A stretch of DNA of 64,000 bases from Asaia sp037151935 (lineage in GTDB: Bacteria > Pseudomonadota > Alphaproteobacteria > Acetobacterales > Acetobacteraceae), in the NCBI RefSeq assembly GCF_051628905.1, contig NZ_CP157575.1:1054001-1118000 (forward strand). Reading direction: 5' to 3'. This document shows positions 20,360 through 29,414 of the stretch, one piece after another. Within the stretch, counting starts at the first letter, position 1. Each line of letters starts with the position of its first letter. Position numbers and translations under genes: made by a program. A model generated the notes under the pieces. It did no database searches. It saw nothing but the letters and a program-made list of their open reading frames with translations, and was not told where the DNA came from.

Positions 20360-20431
20360 AGGGATAGGGACTTGATATTTCGGCCCGATCACGTTCTCTA
20401 ACGGGGCTCCCACTCGCCCCGGAAGGTGTTC

Positions 20432-23400
20432 ATGCGTTTTCCCTCGCTTCTCGCCAGCGTTGCCCTGCTGAGCCTTGCACCTTTCTCCGCCAATGCAGCT
20501 CCGGGCTACCTGCGTGACCCGGCCCTTGCGGGGGCAACGCTCGTTTTCGACGACGAGCAGTCGCTGTGGCAGGTGCCGTTGGAAGGCGGGAGCGCGAGCC
20601 GCCTGACGACGCCGATCGGCACAGACCCTCACCCCATCCTGTCGCCCGATGGCAGACAAGTCGCGTTTCTGGCCGATTACGATGGGCCGACAGAAATCTA
20701 TGTCATGCCGATCGAGGGCGGCACGCCACGGCGTGTGACGTTCGAAAACCAGAGCGTGATGCCCATCGGATGGGACAAGAAGGCGGGCATTCTCTACAGC
20801 ACTGCGCCTGCCATTGGACCGGGACTGAGCCGTATCGTCGTTGCCATTCATCCGGTCAGCGGCACGCGGCGGGTCTATCCCCTGGCCGACGCAAACGATG
20901 CGGCGCTGAGTGCCGATGGACAGTGGCTCTATTTCATCCGCTTTGGCACAGCCGTCAGCCATGACCATCTGCGGCTCTACCGTGGCGGCGCCATGGCACA
21001 GCTCTGGCGCTATCGCCTCAAGGGCGGTGTCGAAGCAGAGCGTATCGGCCCTCGAGACGCCAATCTGCGCCGCCCGATGCTCTGGAACGACCGTCTGGTC
21101 GTGGTGAGCGATAAGGAGGGACGCGATAACCTCTGGAGCTTTGCGCTTGATGGCAGTGACGGCCACCAGCTTACCCACCATGACGATTTCAGCGTCAGGC
21201 AGGCAAGTCTTAGCGGCAACCATATCGTCTACCAGCTTGGCGCCGATCTCTATCGTTACGATCTGCACGACGGCAGCGACACCATGCTGCCGATCGATAT
21301 CGCCAGTGACCACGCGGCAAGACGCCCGCTCTGGCTCGATAATCCCTTCGCCTATCTCACCGAAATCAGCCTCGCCCCGAACGGCAAACAGGTCGCGCTG
21401 ACCCTGCGCGGCCATGTCGCGCTTGCCTCACCCGGCCCCCTACGGCGCGTGACTCTGGCCAGCGCCGCCACGACCCGGCTGCGTCACGCCACGCTCTCTC
21501 CCGATGGCAAATTGCTCTACGCATTCAGCGACAAGGGCGGTGAATCGGAACTCTGGTCTTTCCCGACCACAGGCAGTGTGGAAGGCACGCAGCTCACCCA
21601 TGGCTCGAAAAGCGAGCCTATGGGGCTCTGGGTCTCGCCTGACGGCGCTCATATCGCCCATACCGATATAGCGGGACGGCTGTTTCTCTACGATGTCGCA
21701 GCCCATACTGACAGGATGATCGACGATGCCCGTCTCGACGGGCGCAGCGAGTACGACTCCCTCATCTGGTCGAAAGACGGTCGGGTTATGGCCTTTACCA
21801 GAGCGCGCGGCGAGACGATCAGGCGACAGATCGCGCTTTATCCGCTCGACACGGGCAAGGTCGTCTGGGCCACCACCCCCGATTACGAATCCTACGCACC
21901 ATGTTTCAGCCCGGACGGCAAATTCCTCTGGTTTCTTTCAGACCGGCTCTTCACGCTGAATAATGGTGGCCCTTGGGGCGACCGCAATCCGGCACCGGTC
22001 TATGCGCCGCGTACCGGCGTCTTCGCGCTTGCCCTGCAAAAAGACGGCCACTTCCCCTTTGCCCCGCGCACCGAACTCGACCAGCCTGTTCCAGCTCAAA
22101 CCGCTGACAAAACGGCAATTGCTCCGACGAAAAAGCCGCCGGCGCTGGATACTGAGGGGCTCGCCACCCGTCTTTATCAACTCCCCATCCCTGCGGGCGA
22201 TTACAGCAAGATCGCGATCGGGCCGGAGTTTCTCTACCTTCTTTCTCACAAACCCGATCAGCTCGCCAGCAAGGACGACGATCTGGTGCTGAAGACGCTG
22301 AAGATCGGCCCGGGCGAAGCCAAACTCACCGATTTCGCTTCCGGCCTGCGCAATGTCGCCCTGACCCCGGACGGCAAGACGCTTATGCTCGTCTCGGGCA
22401 AGGAAAAACACACCCCCAAAATTCAGCTCGTTCCCGCCGCTGCCAGCCTTTCCGGCGTGAATGGAACCGACACGACAATCGCGCTCGACGGTTTCCGCCT
22501 GCGCGTCGATCCCGGCGCCGAATGGCAGGGCCTCTTCAATGACGCCTGGCGTCTGCATCGCGATCACTTCTACGATCCCTCCCTGCATGGTGTTGACTGG
22601 CCTGCCATGCGCGAGCGCTATCGCCCGCTTCTTTCGCGGCTGGGCGATCGTTCCGATCTGGACGATCTTCTGGGTCAGATGATCGGCGAACTCAACGCCC
22701 TGCACTCTCAATTCCGCCCGCCCGAACCGCTCACCCGCGATAACGCCGTGCTGATTGCGAGCCTCGGCGCCCATCTCACGCGCCAGCCCGGCGGCTTTCT
22801 GATCGATCGCTTCTACGAGGGCGACCCGAATCTCCCTGAAGACCGCTCGCCCCTCGCCGCCCCCAATCTCGACGTGAAGCCGGGCGATCTGATTACCGCG
22901 CTCAATGGGCAAAACCTCGCCGATCAACCCGATCTTTCTGCGCTCCTTGCCAATCAGGCCAACAGGCAGGCGCTGCTCACCCTTAAACGTAAGGATCGGG
23001 TTTTCCAGATTGTTGTCACCCCAATTGGCGCCAAACAGGATGCCGCACTTCGTTTGCGCGCCTGGGAGAGCGAGCGCGCCCGCTATGTCGCCACAGCCAG
23101 CCATGGCCATATCGGCTATGTGCATCTGCGCGCCATGGGCAAGGATGACATGGAGCGATTCACCCGGGATTTCTTCACTCAAACCGAGAAAGACGGAATC
23201 GTCATCGATGTCCGTCGTAATCTGGGCGGTAATATCGATTCCTGGGTGTTCTCCGAATTGCTGCGCAAGGTCTGGATGTTCTGGTCCGATCACGGCAGAA
23301 CCCCTCAGGGCAACATGCAGCAGACCTTCCGCGGCCATATCGTCGTGCTCTGCGACGAATTCACCTATTCCGACGGCGAGACTTTCTCCCAAGGCGTGAA

Positions 23401-23722
23401 GTCGCTCGGCATCGGCCCGCTTATCGGCGCACGCACCGCAGGTGCCGGGGTCTGGTTGTCAGACAGCGACCGCCTTGCCGATAACGGCCTGCCCCGTACC
23501 GCAGAGCGCCCCTATTATGACATGAAGGGCCACTGGCTGGTCGAAAACCACGGCGTCGCGCCCGATATCACTGTCGAAAACATGCCTGTTGCCACCTTCA
23601 ACGGTCAGGACCAGCAACTCGACAAGGCTCTGGAGACGCTTCAATCCCTGCTTGAAAAACAGCCCGTCGCTCCGATGGTACCGGAGTCCTTCACAGGACA
23701 GGCTGAAGCCAAACCCAATTAA
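20432..23722 (+). CDS. Tricorn-type protease (S41 family), exported
   Basis: Large self-assembling serine protease thought to degrade peptides. The 1096-residue product starts at ATG 20432, with GGAAGG 5 nt upstream, and begins with a signal peptide (about 1-24, ending SANA), so a periplasmic location is likely. It then has two beta-propeller regions of TolB/PD40-like repeats (about 30-300 and 305-650), a PDZ-like segment near 800-860 and the C-terminal catalytic domain. The catalytic Ser is in FTYSDGETF (about S980) and a Glu lies 58 residues later (about E1038), the same spacing as S965/E1023 in Thermoplasma tricorn. A His near residue 760 (ELNALHSQF) fits the third catalytic residue. Physiological substrate unknown. 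Confidence 0.92.
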   Translation: MRFPSLLASVALLSLAPFSANAAPGYLRDPALAGATLVFDDEQSLWQVPLEGGSASRLTTPIGTDPHPILSPDGRQVAFLADYDGPTEIYVMPIEGGTPRRVTFENQSVMPIGWDKKAGILYSTAPAIGPGLSRIVVAIHPVSGTRRVYPLADANDAALSADGQWLYFIRFGTAVSHDHLRLYRGGAMAQLWRYRLKGGVEAERIGPRDANLRRPMLWNDRLVVVSDKEGRDNLWSFALDGSDGHQLTHHDDFSVRQASLSGNHIVYQLGADLYRYDLHDGSDTMLPIDIASDHAARRPLWLDNPFAYLTEISLAPNGKQVALTLRGHVALASPGPLRRVTLASAATTRLRHATLSPDGKLLYAFSDKGGESELWSFPTTGSVEGTQLTHGSKSEPMGLWVSPDGAHIAHTDIAGRLFLYDVAAHTDRMIDDARLDGRSEYDSLIWSKDGRVMAFTRARGETIRRQIALYPLDTGKVVWATTPDYESYAPCFSPDGKFLWFLSDRLFTLNNGGPWGDRNPAPVYAPRTGVFALALQKDGHFPFAPRTELDQPVPAQTADKTAIAPTKKPPALDTEGLATRLYQLPIPAGDYSKIAIGPEFLYLLSHKPDQLASKDDDLVLKTLKIGPGEAKLTDFASGLRNVALTPDGKTLMLVSGKEKHTPKIQLVPAAASLSGVNGTDTTIALDGFRLRVDPGAEWQGLFNDAWRLHRDHFYDPSLHGVDWPAMRERYRPLLSRLGDRSDLDDLLGQMIGELNALHSQFRPPEPLTRDNAVLIASLGAHLTRQPGGFLIDRFYEGDPNLPEDRSPLAAPNLDVKPGDLITALNGQNLADQPDLSALLANQANRQALLTLKRKDRVFQIVVTPIGAKQDAALRLRAWESERARYVATASHGHIGYVHLRAMGKDDMERFTRDFFTQTEKDGIVIDVRRNLGGNIDSWVFSELLRKVWMFWSDHGRTPQGNMQQTFRGHIVVLCDEFTYSDGETFSQGVKSLGIGPLIGARTAGAGVWLSDSDRLADNGLPRTAERPYYDMKGHWLVENHGVAPDITVENMPVATFNGQDQQLDKALETLQSLLEKQPVAPMVPESFTGQAEAKPN

Positions 23723-23746
23723 CCGAAGCGCGAAGCGGCGTTCTAT

Positions 23747-23848
23747 GGGGCTCTGCCCCGGGCCCCGGAAAGAGACACACCTCTTTCGTCCCCTCAAATG
23801 AGTTTCCAAAGGGCGACTGCCCTTTGCCAGCGTGCGGGGCGGCGCCCC
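23747..23848. repeat. Extragenic palindromic repeat, copy 1
   Basis: An array of short hairpins after the tricorn gene: GGGGCTCTGCCCC at 23747-23759, a CCGGAAAGA...CCTCTTTCGTCCC pair to 23792, AAAGGGC/GCCCTTT at 23808-23825, and GGGGCGGCGCCCC at 23836-23848. The first part closely resembles the sequence at 41537-41583. This looks like a dispersed REP-type element located between converging genes; it may also serve as a terminator. Confidence 0.7.
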
Positions 23849-23860
23849 GTTACACTCAGG

Positions 23861-24430
23861 TTAAGCGCTGGGAGAATACGCTACAGGCGTCAGGATGGCG
23901 TTTCGCATCGTCCCGAGCAGGGGGAGAATGCCCTTCGGGGGCCATGCGCCGGACGCAACAGCTTCCTTGCGTTTCCGGGCACGCTCGGCGAGATCGCCAT
24001 ACGGCCAGAAATGAGCGAGACGTGCAGGACCGCCACCGGACATCATGACAGCATAGGCGGGGGAAATGGCAGCGCGTGCTGGAATAGAGGCTTCCATCAA
24101 CGCTGCGACATCCGCCTCGCAACCGGGAAGAATGTCGTAGATGCGCGATTCGTAAACGCCGCCATACGTACCGGGAGCCGGTTTGGTATCGGCGATCAGA
24201 GCCCAGCTCTGGCGATCGATACGCTCGACACCGGTTTCGCTGCCTGGCCACACTAGATCGGCGGGGGCGGGGCTGAACATCACGACAATTTCGTTGAGAT
24301 TGCCGAGTTCGGTTGTCCAGCATCCCAGAAAACCCGCGCGCCCGACAAGAAGCGCTTCGAGCGCCGCAACGACATGGGGCACGCTGCCCGAGCGGCAGGT
24401 GAGAACAAAGGTTTCAACACAGACCGACAT
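23861..24430 (-). CDS. NIPSNAP family protein
   Basis: The 189-residue product contains the NIPSNAP core (YESRIYDILPGCEADVAALMEA, residues about 90-115), a dimeric ferredoxin-like alpha/beta-barrel fold whose biochemical role is unclear. GGAAAG precedes the ATG at 24430. It lies 23 bp after accC on the same strand and may be the last gene of the aroQ-accB-accC transcript. No link to fatty-acid synthesis is known; function is not assigned. An REP-type repeat follows its stop. Confidence 0.82.
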   Translation of the reverse strand: MSVCVETFVLTCRSGSVPHVVAALEALLVGRAGFLGCWTTELGNLNEIVVMFSPAPADLVWPGSETGVERIDRQSWALIADTKPAPGTYGGVYESRIYDILPGCEADVAALMEASIPARAAISPAYAVMMSGGGPARLAHFWPYGDLAERARKRKEAVASGAWPPKGILPLLGTMRNAILTPVAYSPSA

Positions 24431-24453
24431 CGGGACTTTCCTTCTCTTTCCGC

Positions 24454-25800
24454 TTATTTTTTAAGCGAGTCGACGAATTTTTCCAGCCAATGGATCGTGT
24501 AGTCGCCCTTCTGGAACTGTGGATCGGCCAGGATCTTGCGATGAAGCGGAATGACCGTCTTGACGCCATCCACCACGCATTCATCCAGCGCGCGCTGCAT
24601 GCGAGCAATAGCCTCGGCGCGCGTGGGTGCATGAACGATCAGCTTGGCGATCATGCTGTCGTAATAGGGCGGCACGCGATACCCGGCATAGATGGCGCTA
24701 TCGATACGAACGCCCAGCCCGCCCGGCGCATGGAAAACCTTGATCGTGCCGGGATTCGGCATGAAAGTCTCAGGATCTTCGGCGTTGATACGGCACTCAA
24801 TGGCATGACCGCTGAAGGTCACGTCCGATTGCTCGTAGCCGAGAGCCTGACCGGCTGCCACGCGGATCTGCTCACGCACCAGATCGACGTCGCAGACCAT
24901 TTCGGTCACGGGATGTTCGACCTGAAGGCGCGTGTTCATTTCGATGAAGCAGAACTGGCCGTCCTGATACAGGAACTCCAGCGTGCCCGCATTGCGATAG
25001 CCCATCTTCTTAAGCGCAGACGTCGCAGTTTCGCCAATGGCATCACGCTCTTCTGCGGTCAGCACAGGCGACCCGGCTTCCTCGAGCAGTTTCTGGTGGC
25101 GACGCTGAAGCGAGCAGTCGCGCTCACCGAAATGCACGACATTGCCATGCGTATCGGCCATGATCTGAAGCTCGATATGGCGGGGCTTGTCGAGATATTT
25201 CTCGAGATAGACCTCGTCATTGCCAAAGGCCGCACGGGCTTCGGTACGCGCTACCGACCAGGCTTCTTCGATCTCGTCTTCGCTCTGCGCCACCTTCATG
25301 CCGCGACCGCCGCCACCGGCAGCAGCCTTGATCAGGACAGGATAGCCGACCTTAGCCGCCACTTCGCGGGCAGCAGCGAGGTCGCGCAGGGCGCCATCGG
25401 AACCCGGCACAAGCGGCACGCCAAGCTCGCGCATGGTCGTCTTGGCCATGATCTTGTCGCCCATCGTGCGGATATGATGCGCGGTCGGACCGATGAACAC
25501 GAAGCCATGCTCTTCGACCGTTTCGGCAAAATCGGCATTTTCCGACAGGAAGCCGTAACCGGGATGGATGGCCTCAGCGCCGGTGATCGTGGCAGCCGAG
25601 AGAATGGCCGCGACGTTCAGATAGGATTCACGCGAGGATGGCGGCCCGATGCAGACCGCCTCATCTGCCAGTCGGACATGCATGGCGTCGGCATCTGCCG
25701 TGGAATGCACGGCGACCGTTGCAATGCCCAGTTCACGGCAGGCGCGCAGGATGCGAAGCGCGATTTCGCCGCGATTGGCGATAAGGATCTTGGAAAACAT
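24454..25800 (-). CDS. accC: Acetyl-CoA carboxylase biotin carboxylase subunit
   Basis: ATP-grasp enzyme that carboxylates the biotin on AccB, first half-reaction of malonyl-CoA synthesis. The 448-residue product has the family's usual length. It starts MFSKILIANRGEIALRILRA and contains the glycine-rich ATP loop KAAAGGGGRGMK and the active-site block EMNTRLQVEHPVTE. It follows accB by 26 bp in the order aroQ-accB-accC, common in alphaproteobacteria. Identification is firm. Confidence 0.97.
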   Translation of the reverse strand: MFSKILIANRGEIALRILRACRELGIATVAVHSTADADAMHVRLADEAVCIGPPSSRESYLNVAAILSAATITGAEAIHPGYGFLSENADFAETVEEHGFVFIGPTAHHIRTMGDKIMAKTTMRELGVPLVPGSDGALRDLAAAREVAAKVGYPVLIKAAAGGGGRGMKVAQSEDEIEEAWSVARTEARAAFGNDEVYLEKYLDKPRHIELQIMADTHGNVVHFGERDCSLQRRHQKLLEEAGSPVLTAEERDAIGETATSALKKMGYRNAGTLEFLYQDGQFCFIEMNTRLQVEHPVTEMVCDVDLVREQIRVAAGQALGYEQSDVTFSGHAIECRINAEDPETFMPNPGTIKVFHAPGGLGVRIDSAIYAGYRVPPYYDSMIAKLIVHAPTRAEAIARMQRALDECVVDGVKTVIPLHRKILADPQFQKGDYTIHWLEKFVDSLKK

Positions 25801-25826
25801 CTGGCCCCAGACTCAGTCAGTGATGC

Positions 25827-26273
25827 TTATTCAATGATGGCGAGAGCTTCGCCGAATTCGACCGGGTCGCCGCTGGCCACCAGGAAGCGCGTCAGTGTGC
25901 CGCTGCGGGGCGCCTTGATTTGATTGAAGGTCTTCATGGCCTCGATCAGCATGATGGTCTGACCGGCGGATACGCTCTGACCCTCCTGCACGAATGGCGG
26001 TGCAGCCGGGTCGGGCGTCAGATAGGCGATGCCGACCATCGGGCTGCTGACGGCGCCGGGATGATTGGCAGCGTCGACAGGGGCCGGGGCAACAGCCGCG
26101 ACGGGCGCCGCAGCGACGGGGGCCGGAGCAGCATGCACGATCTGACCGCCAGCACTACGTACCACGCGAATGCGGTTGTCCTTTTCGGCAACCTCGATTT
26201 CGGTCAGACCGGTTTCGGTCAGAATGTCAGCCAATGCCCGGATGGCATCTGCGTCCACGAGCATACGGCTCAT
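25827..26273 (-). CDS. accB: Biotin carboxyl carrier protein of acetyl-CoA carboxylase
   Basis: Carries the biotin that shuttles CO2 between AccC and the carboxyltransferase. The 148-residue product has a helical N-terminal part, a flexible Ala/Pro linker (about 48-72) and the biotinyl domain (75-148). The biotinylated lysine is K114 in EAMKTFN; the usual motif is EAMKMMN, so the following residues differ, as in other acetic acid bacteria as far as I know. The start overlaps the aroQ stop by 4 bp. Confidence 0.96.
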   Translation of the reverse strand: MSRMLVDADAIRALADILTETGLTEIEVAEKDNRIRVVRSAGGQIVHAAPAPVAAAPVAAVAPAPVDAANHPGAVSSPMVGIAYLTPDPAAPPFVQEGQSVSAGQTIMLIEAMKTFNQIKAPRSGTLTRFLVASGDPVEFGEALAIIE

Positions 26274-26725
26274 CGTTCGTCCTCGTCTTCGATCATGTCA
26301 TAGAGTGCACGCAATGCCATGGCATAGCCACGCACGCCAAACCCGCAGATTACGCCAATTGCGGCCTGAGAGGTATAGGTGTGATGGCGAAAGGCATCGC
26401 GGCGATGGATATTGGAGATATGGACCTCGACCGTCGGCAGTCCTGTCGCGAGCAACGCGTCCAGAAGGGCGATGGAGGTATGGCCATAAGCCGCCGGATT
26501 GATCACGATCCCACGCGCCCGCCCCCGGCATTCCTGAATCCAGGAAACGAGTTCGCCTTCGATATTCGTCTGGCGAAAATCGATGGCGACGTCGAGCTGC
26601 TCGGCAGCCTGAATACAGACCTGTTCCAGGTCGTCCAGGGTCGCATGGCCGTATATTTCCGGCTGGCGCATACCGAGCATGTTGAGGTTGGGGCCGTTGA
26701 GCACGGCAATCATCGGGCGAATCAT
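26270..26725 (-). CDS. aroQ: 3-dehydroquinate dehydratase, type II
   Basis: Third step of the shikimate pathway. The 151-residue product has the type II signature IAVLNGPNLNMLG, the tyrosine-loop motif RQPEIYG, INPAAYGHTSIAL and the histidine block VEVHISNIHRRDAFRHHTYTS. The frame is open for 54 more codons upstream, but that part is unlike the family. I chose ATG 26725 (MIRPMIAV); ATG 26713 is equally possible. It leads the accB-accC cluster with a 4-bp overlap. Confidence 0.95.
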   Translation of the reverse strand: MIRPMIAVLNGPNLNMLGMRQPEIYGHATLDDLEQVCIQAAEQLDVAIDFRQTNIEGELVSWIQECRGRARGIVINPAAYGHTSIALLDALLATGLPTVEVHISNIHRRDAFRHHTYTSQAAIGVICGFGVRGYAMALRALYDMIEDEDER

Positions 26726-26998
26726 GAGTGCAGCCCGTAGCACTTTCGCTTGGGGCGTAAAAGCCTTCCTGCTTGCTACAGGCGGAATACGCCTCATTCC
26801 TGCCGCGTTTATCGTCTTTTTTGCTTCACAGGAAGCAGATGACGCCCTCATTTCGAGGGCGGAGTTCCAATTAAAATGCTTGGGCACGCATCACGATTTC
26901 GCGTTCCGGGCCTACCGTGTTAGGGTCGTCGTTCGCCGTCCCGGCTTGTCGGGGCATTCGATCGTTCGGAGTTACTGAGCAAAAGGCTGTCAGCTGTC

Positions 26999-27694
26999 GT
27001 GAAACCCTCTAAAAGCAGAACGCTCACTTTCAGATCTACGGAACGCCGAAAACTGCGTATCCGGGCCCGAATCGGAGGTTTGGCTCTGCTTTGCACGGCA
27101 CTTGCGCCGAAGCATGGCGCGCACGCGGCGACCAGAACCGACGTCACCACGGTCACCGGCCCTTCCGCAGAACATGCCCCCTGGGCCTCTTCCGTCAAGA
27201 TGGCTCTTGCCCGGCGCGCCCATCGCATCGCCCTTGCGAGCCATAACGTATTGGCCTGGTCGGAGCATGGCGTTGCAAGCTGGTACGGCAAACGCCTTGT
27301 CGGCCATCGCACAAGCAGCGGCGAAAGGCTCGACAGTCACGCCCTGACAGCGGCGCACCCCACCCTGCCAATGGGGTCGAAGGTGCTGGTGCAGAACGAA
27401 GATACGGGTCAGTCTGTCATCGTGACTGTCAACGATCGTGGACCGTTCAACAGCCGCATCATCGATCTGTCGCACGCCGCAGCCGCCGAAATCGGCATGC
27501 TCGGAAGCGGCACGGCACATGTGAAACTGGCGCCGATCCCCTCCGACACGAAGATCGCGGAAGACCAGCCGCTCGAAGTGGCCGAAGCCGAGGCCGAGGA
27601 CACCAACGAGCAGGCTCTCGATGCGGTCACGCCGGTTGTCACGCCCCATGCCAGCAAGGCCCCGGCCGCACGTCACTCGCGACGCCACAAGTAA
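26999..27694 (+). CDS. rlpA: RlpA-like septal ring protein (DPBB domain)
   Basis: RlpA proteins are lytic transglycosylases or cell-wall binding proteins at division septa. The 231-residue product (GTG start at 26999) has an N-terminal export signal (about 20-43), a double-psi beta-barrel domain (about 88-165; GVASWYGKRLVGHRTSSGE, TVNDRGPF, IIDLSHAAA) and a Glu/Ala-rich then basic tail. No SPOR domain is present, so septal targeting by that route is not expected. Also no lipobox cysteine is seen. A strong bidirectional terminator follows. Confidence 0.88.
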   Translation: MKPSKSRTLTFRSTERRKLRIRARIGGLALLCTALAPKHGAHAATRTDVTTVTGPSAEHAPWASSVKMALARRAHRIALASHNVLAWSEHGVASWYGKRLVGHRTSSGERLDSHALTAAHPTLPMGSKVLVQNEDTGQSVIVTVNDRGPFNSRIIDLSHAAAAEIGMLGSGTAHVKLAPIPSDTKIAEDQPLEVAEAEAEDTNEQALDAVTPVVTPHASKAPAARHSRRHK

Positions 27695-27744
27695 GATGCC
27701 GCAATGCCTCTCCTGAGAGAGGCCAGCCTGCTGTTCTTCCATCG

Positions 27745-27779
27745 AAAAAGGCGTGGACCTCTAGGATCCACGCCTTTTT
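27745..27779. terminator. Bidirectional intrinsic terminator
   Basis: A perfect 13-bp inverted repeat (AAAAAGGCGTGGA / TCCACGCCTTTTT) with a 9-nt loop lies between the convergent rlpA and YihY-type genes. The stem begins with a run of A and ends with a run of T, so it can terminate transcription in both directions. Confidence 0.9.
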
Positions 27780-27818
27780 CGCATTCCCCACGCAATGTTT
27801 ATTTCAAGCCGCCCTGGC

Positions 27819-28982
27819 TCAGACCTCAGAGGTGGCGGCTTCCGTTGGCTCGGACGTCGCCTGAACACGGGTGAGACCCGGTACCTTTGGATTGAACCCC
27901 TTCATACGGTCCTCGAGACCCGCATTCAGCTCTGCACCGAAAAGCACGACATAGGTGCCGACGAAGAACCACATCATAATGGCCGCAACCGCTCCCAGCG
28001 GCCCATAAGTCGAGCCATAGCTCGCAAAATGACTGACGTAATAAGAGAAAGCCAACGACGTCAGCACCCAGAGCAAGGTCGAGACCAGCGAGCCCGGCAC
28101 GATCCAGCGCCAATCGGGCTTGTCGCGGCAGGGGCCGTAGCGAAACAGCAGCGTGACCGCGATGAACACAAAGAGCAGCATCAGGGCGGGTGCGCCGAAA
28201 TGCACGATATAGCGTGTGCTGTAGCTCATCAGATAATCGGTGAGATACAGAATTTCGGGCGGTAGATTGCGCAAACCGAAGCGATTGAGCAGGTCAGGCA
28301 GATAATCCACCAGCGCCGGAAAGGCGACCATGAGCGCCAGTGTGAGACACGCACCGAGCACCGCGCCGAACGTCACACCGAGCGCCAGAAACTGGAAACG
28401 GAAAAAACCGCGCGTCTCCAGCACGTCATAGGCAAGGTTCAACGCCGAAAGCACCGATTTGGTGCTGGCCGAAGCTGACCAGAGCGCAATCGAAATGGAG
28501 AAAATCAGTCCCATCGTCAGAGAGGCATGCGGTTGACCGATCAGCGTATGGATCTGCGAGGCGATGAGCTCGAAAGCCGTCGGGGGCAACAGACTACGCA
28601 GCACATTGAGTTGCGGCTCGACAGTCTGCAAATCGAAAACGAGCCCGTAGACCGAGATCAGCGATGTGATGGCCGGAAAGAGCGAGAGCGTCGCGTAAAA
28701 CGCGCAGCCTGCGGCCGAGAGGCTTGTCTGGCTGGAGCCGAGATTGCTCAGAGTCTGGCGCAAAACCAGCTTCCACCCGCCAAACGGCATATGGATGGGG
28801 CTTTTCGCTCCTGTTCCCGGCGCTTCGCGACCGAGCGCCTCGACGGCCTCACCCTCCGATGCGGCGGACTCCACATCGGCATGCGCAGCGTGGTCGCCAG
28901 AGACTTTCCGCGCTTCGACCGCGCCGCCCGATTCTGCCGCTTCCTGTGACATCTGGCTTCGTGGGGTGGGGGTTTCGTCCAC
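27819..28982 (-). CDS. YihY/virulence factor BrkB family membrane protein
   Basis: The 387-residue product has a polar, Glu/Ala-rich N-terminal tail (about 1-70) and then about six membrane segments with the family pattern (AAGCAFYATLSLFPAITSLIS; YGPLGAVAAIMMWFFVGTYVVLFGAELNA). Function of the family is unresolved; it was once mis-called RNase BN. I chose the GTG at 28982 because GGAAGG lies about 8 nt upstream. The frame stays open for another 185 codons, but that extension is not membrane-protein-like. Converges with rlpA across a strong terminator. Confidence 0.88.
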   Translation of the reverse strand: MDETPTPRSQMSQEAAESGGAVEARKVSGDHAAHADVESAASEGEAVEALGREAPGTGAKSPIHMPFGGWKLVLRQTLSNLGSSQTSLSAAGCAFYATLSLFPAITSLISVYGLVFDLQTVEPQLNVLRSLLPPTAFELIASQIHTLIGQPHASLTMGLIFSISIALWSASASTKSVLSALNLAYDVLETRGFFRFQFLALGVTFGAVLGACLTLALMVAFPALVDYLPDLLNRFGLRNLPPEILYLTDYLMSYSTRYIVHFGAPALMLLFVFIAVTLLFRYGPCRDKPDWRWIVPGSLVSTLLWVLTSLAFSYYVSHFASYGSTYGPLGAVAAIMMWFFVGTYVVLFGAELNAGLEDRMKGFNPKVPGLTRVQATSEPTEAATSEV

Positions 28983-29414
28983 GCAGTATTCCTTCCTCTG
29001 ATTGGCTCGATCCCTGCCCCGCAATGCATCTCTGCTGCACCCCGGAACGCACGATCTGTCTGCGCCCCCTCTATAGTTACGCAAGGCGCATGATACCAGC
29101 ATGACGCGGTGGCAACGGAAACGTTGCACCGCGTTTCGCGTTACGGCGGCGTGACCATGCATCCAGTGCAGAAAAAAGAATTGGGGTCCATTTTTTAGTT
29201 GCATGAGGGGGGGATTGGTCCCATATGCGCCCCACGCAGCAACGCACGTGCCACTGGCCCTCTGTAGGTTACGCAACGACGTCAAGCGTTCTGGCAATCG
29301 GGCTGATCCTGCTCCCTCTGGAGCAACCAGCCTCGTCCTGATCGCCGGTCCGTTCGACCGTTTCGCAACAGTTCCGCCCGTAGCGATTCGGGCGGATTTC
29401 GGGAGGAGTGACTC
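28983..29414. promoter_or_regulatory. 432-bp divergent intergenic region with a repeated motif
   Basis: Upstream region of both the YihY-type gene (minus) and the decarboxylase gene (plus). A motif CCTCT(A/G)TAG(G)TTACGCAA occurs at 29069-29084 and again at 29259-29276 on the same strand. It could be a protein-binding site; no consensus known to me matches. GGGAGGAG at 29401-29408 is the ribosome site of the downstream gene. Confidence 0.4.

Noticed and set aside
21938..23392. 484-codon open frame on the minus strand
   Set aside because: Antisense to the tricorn-type protease gene, whose frame has signal peptide and catalytic motifs.
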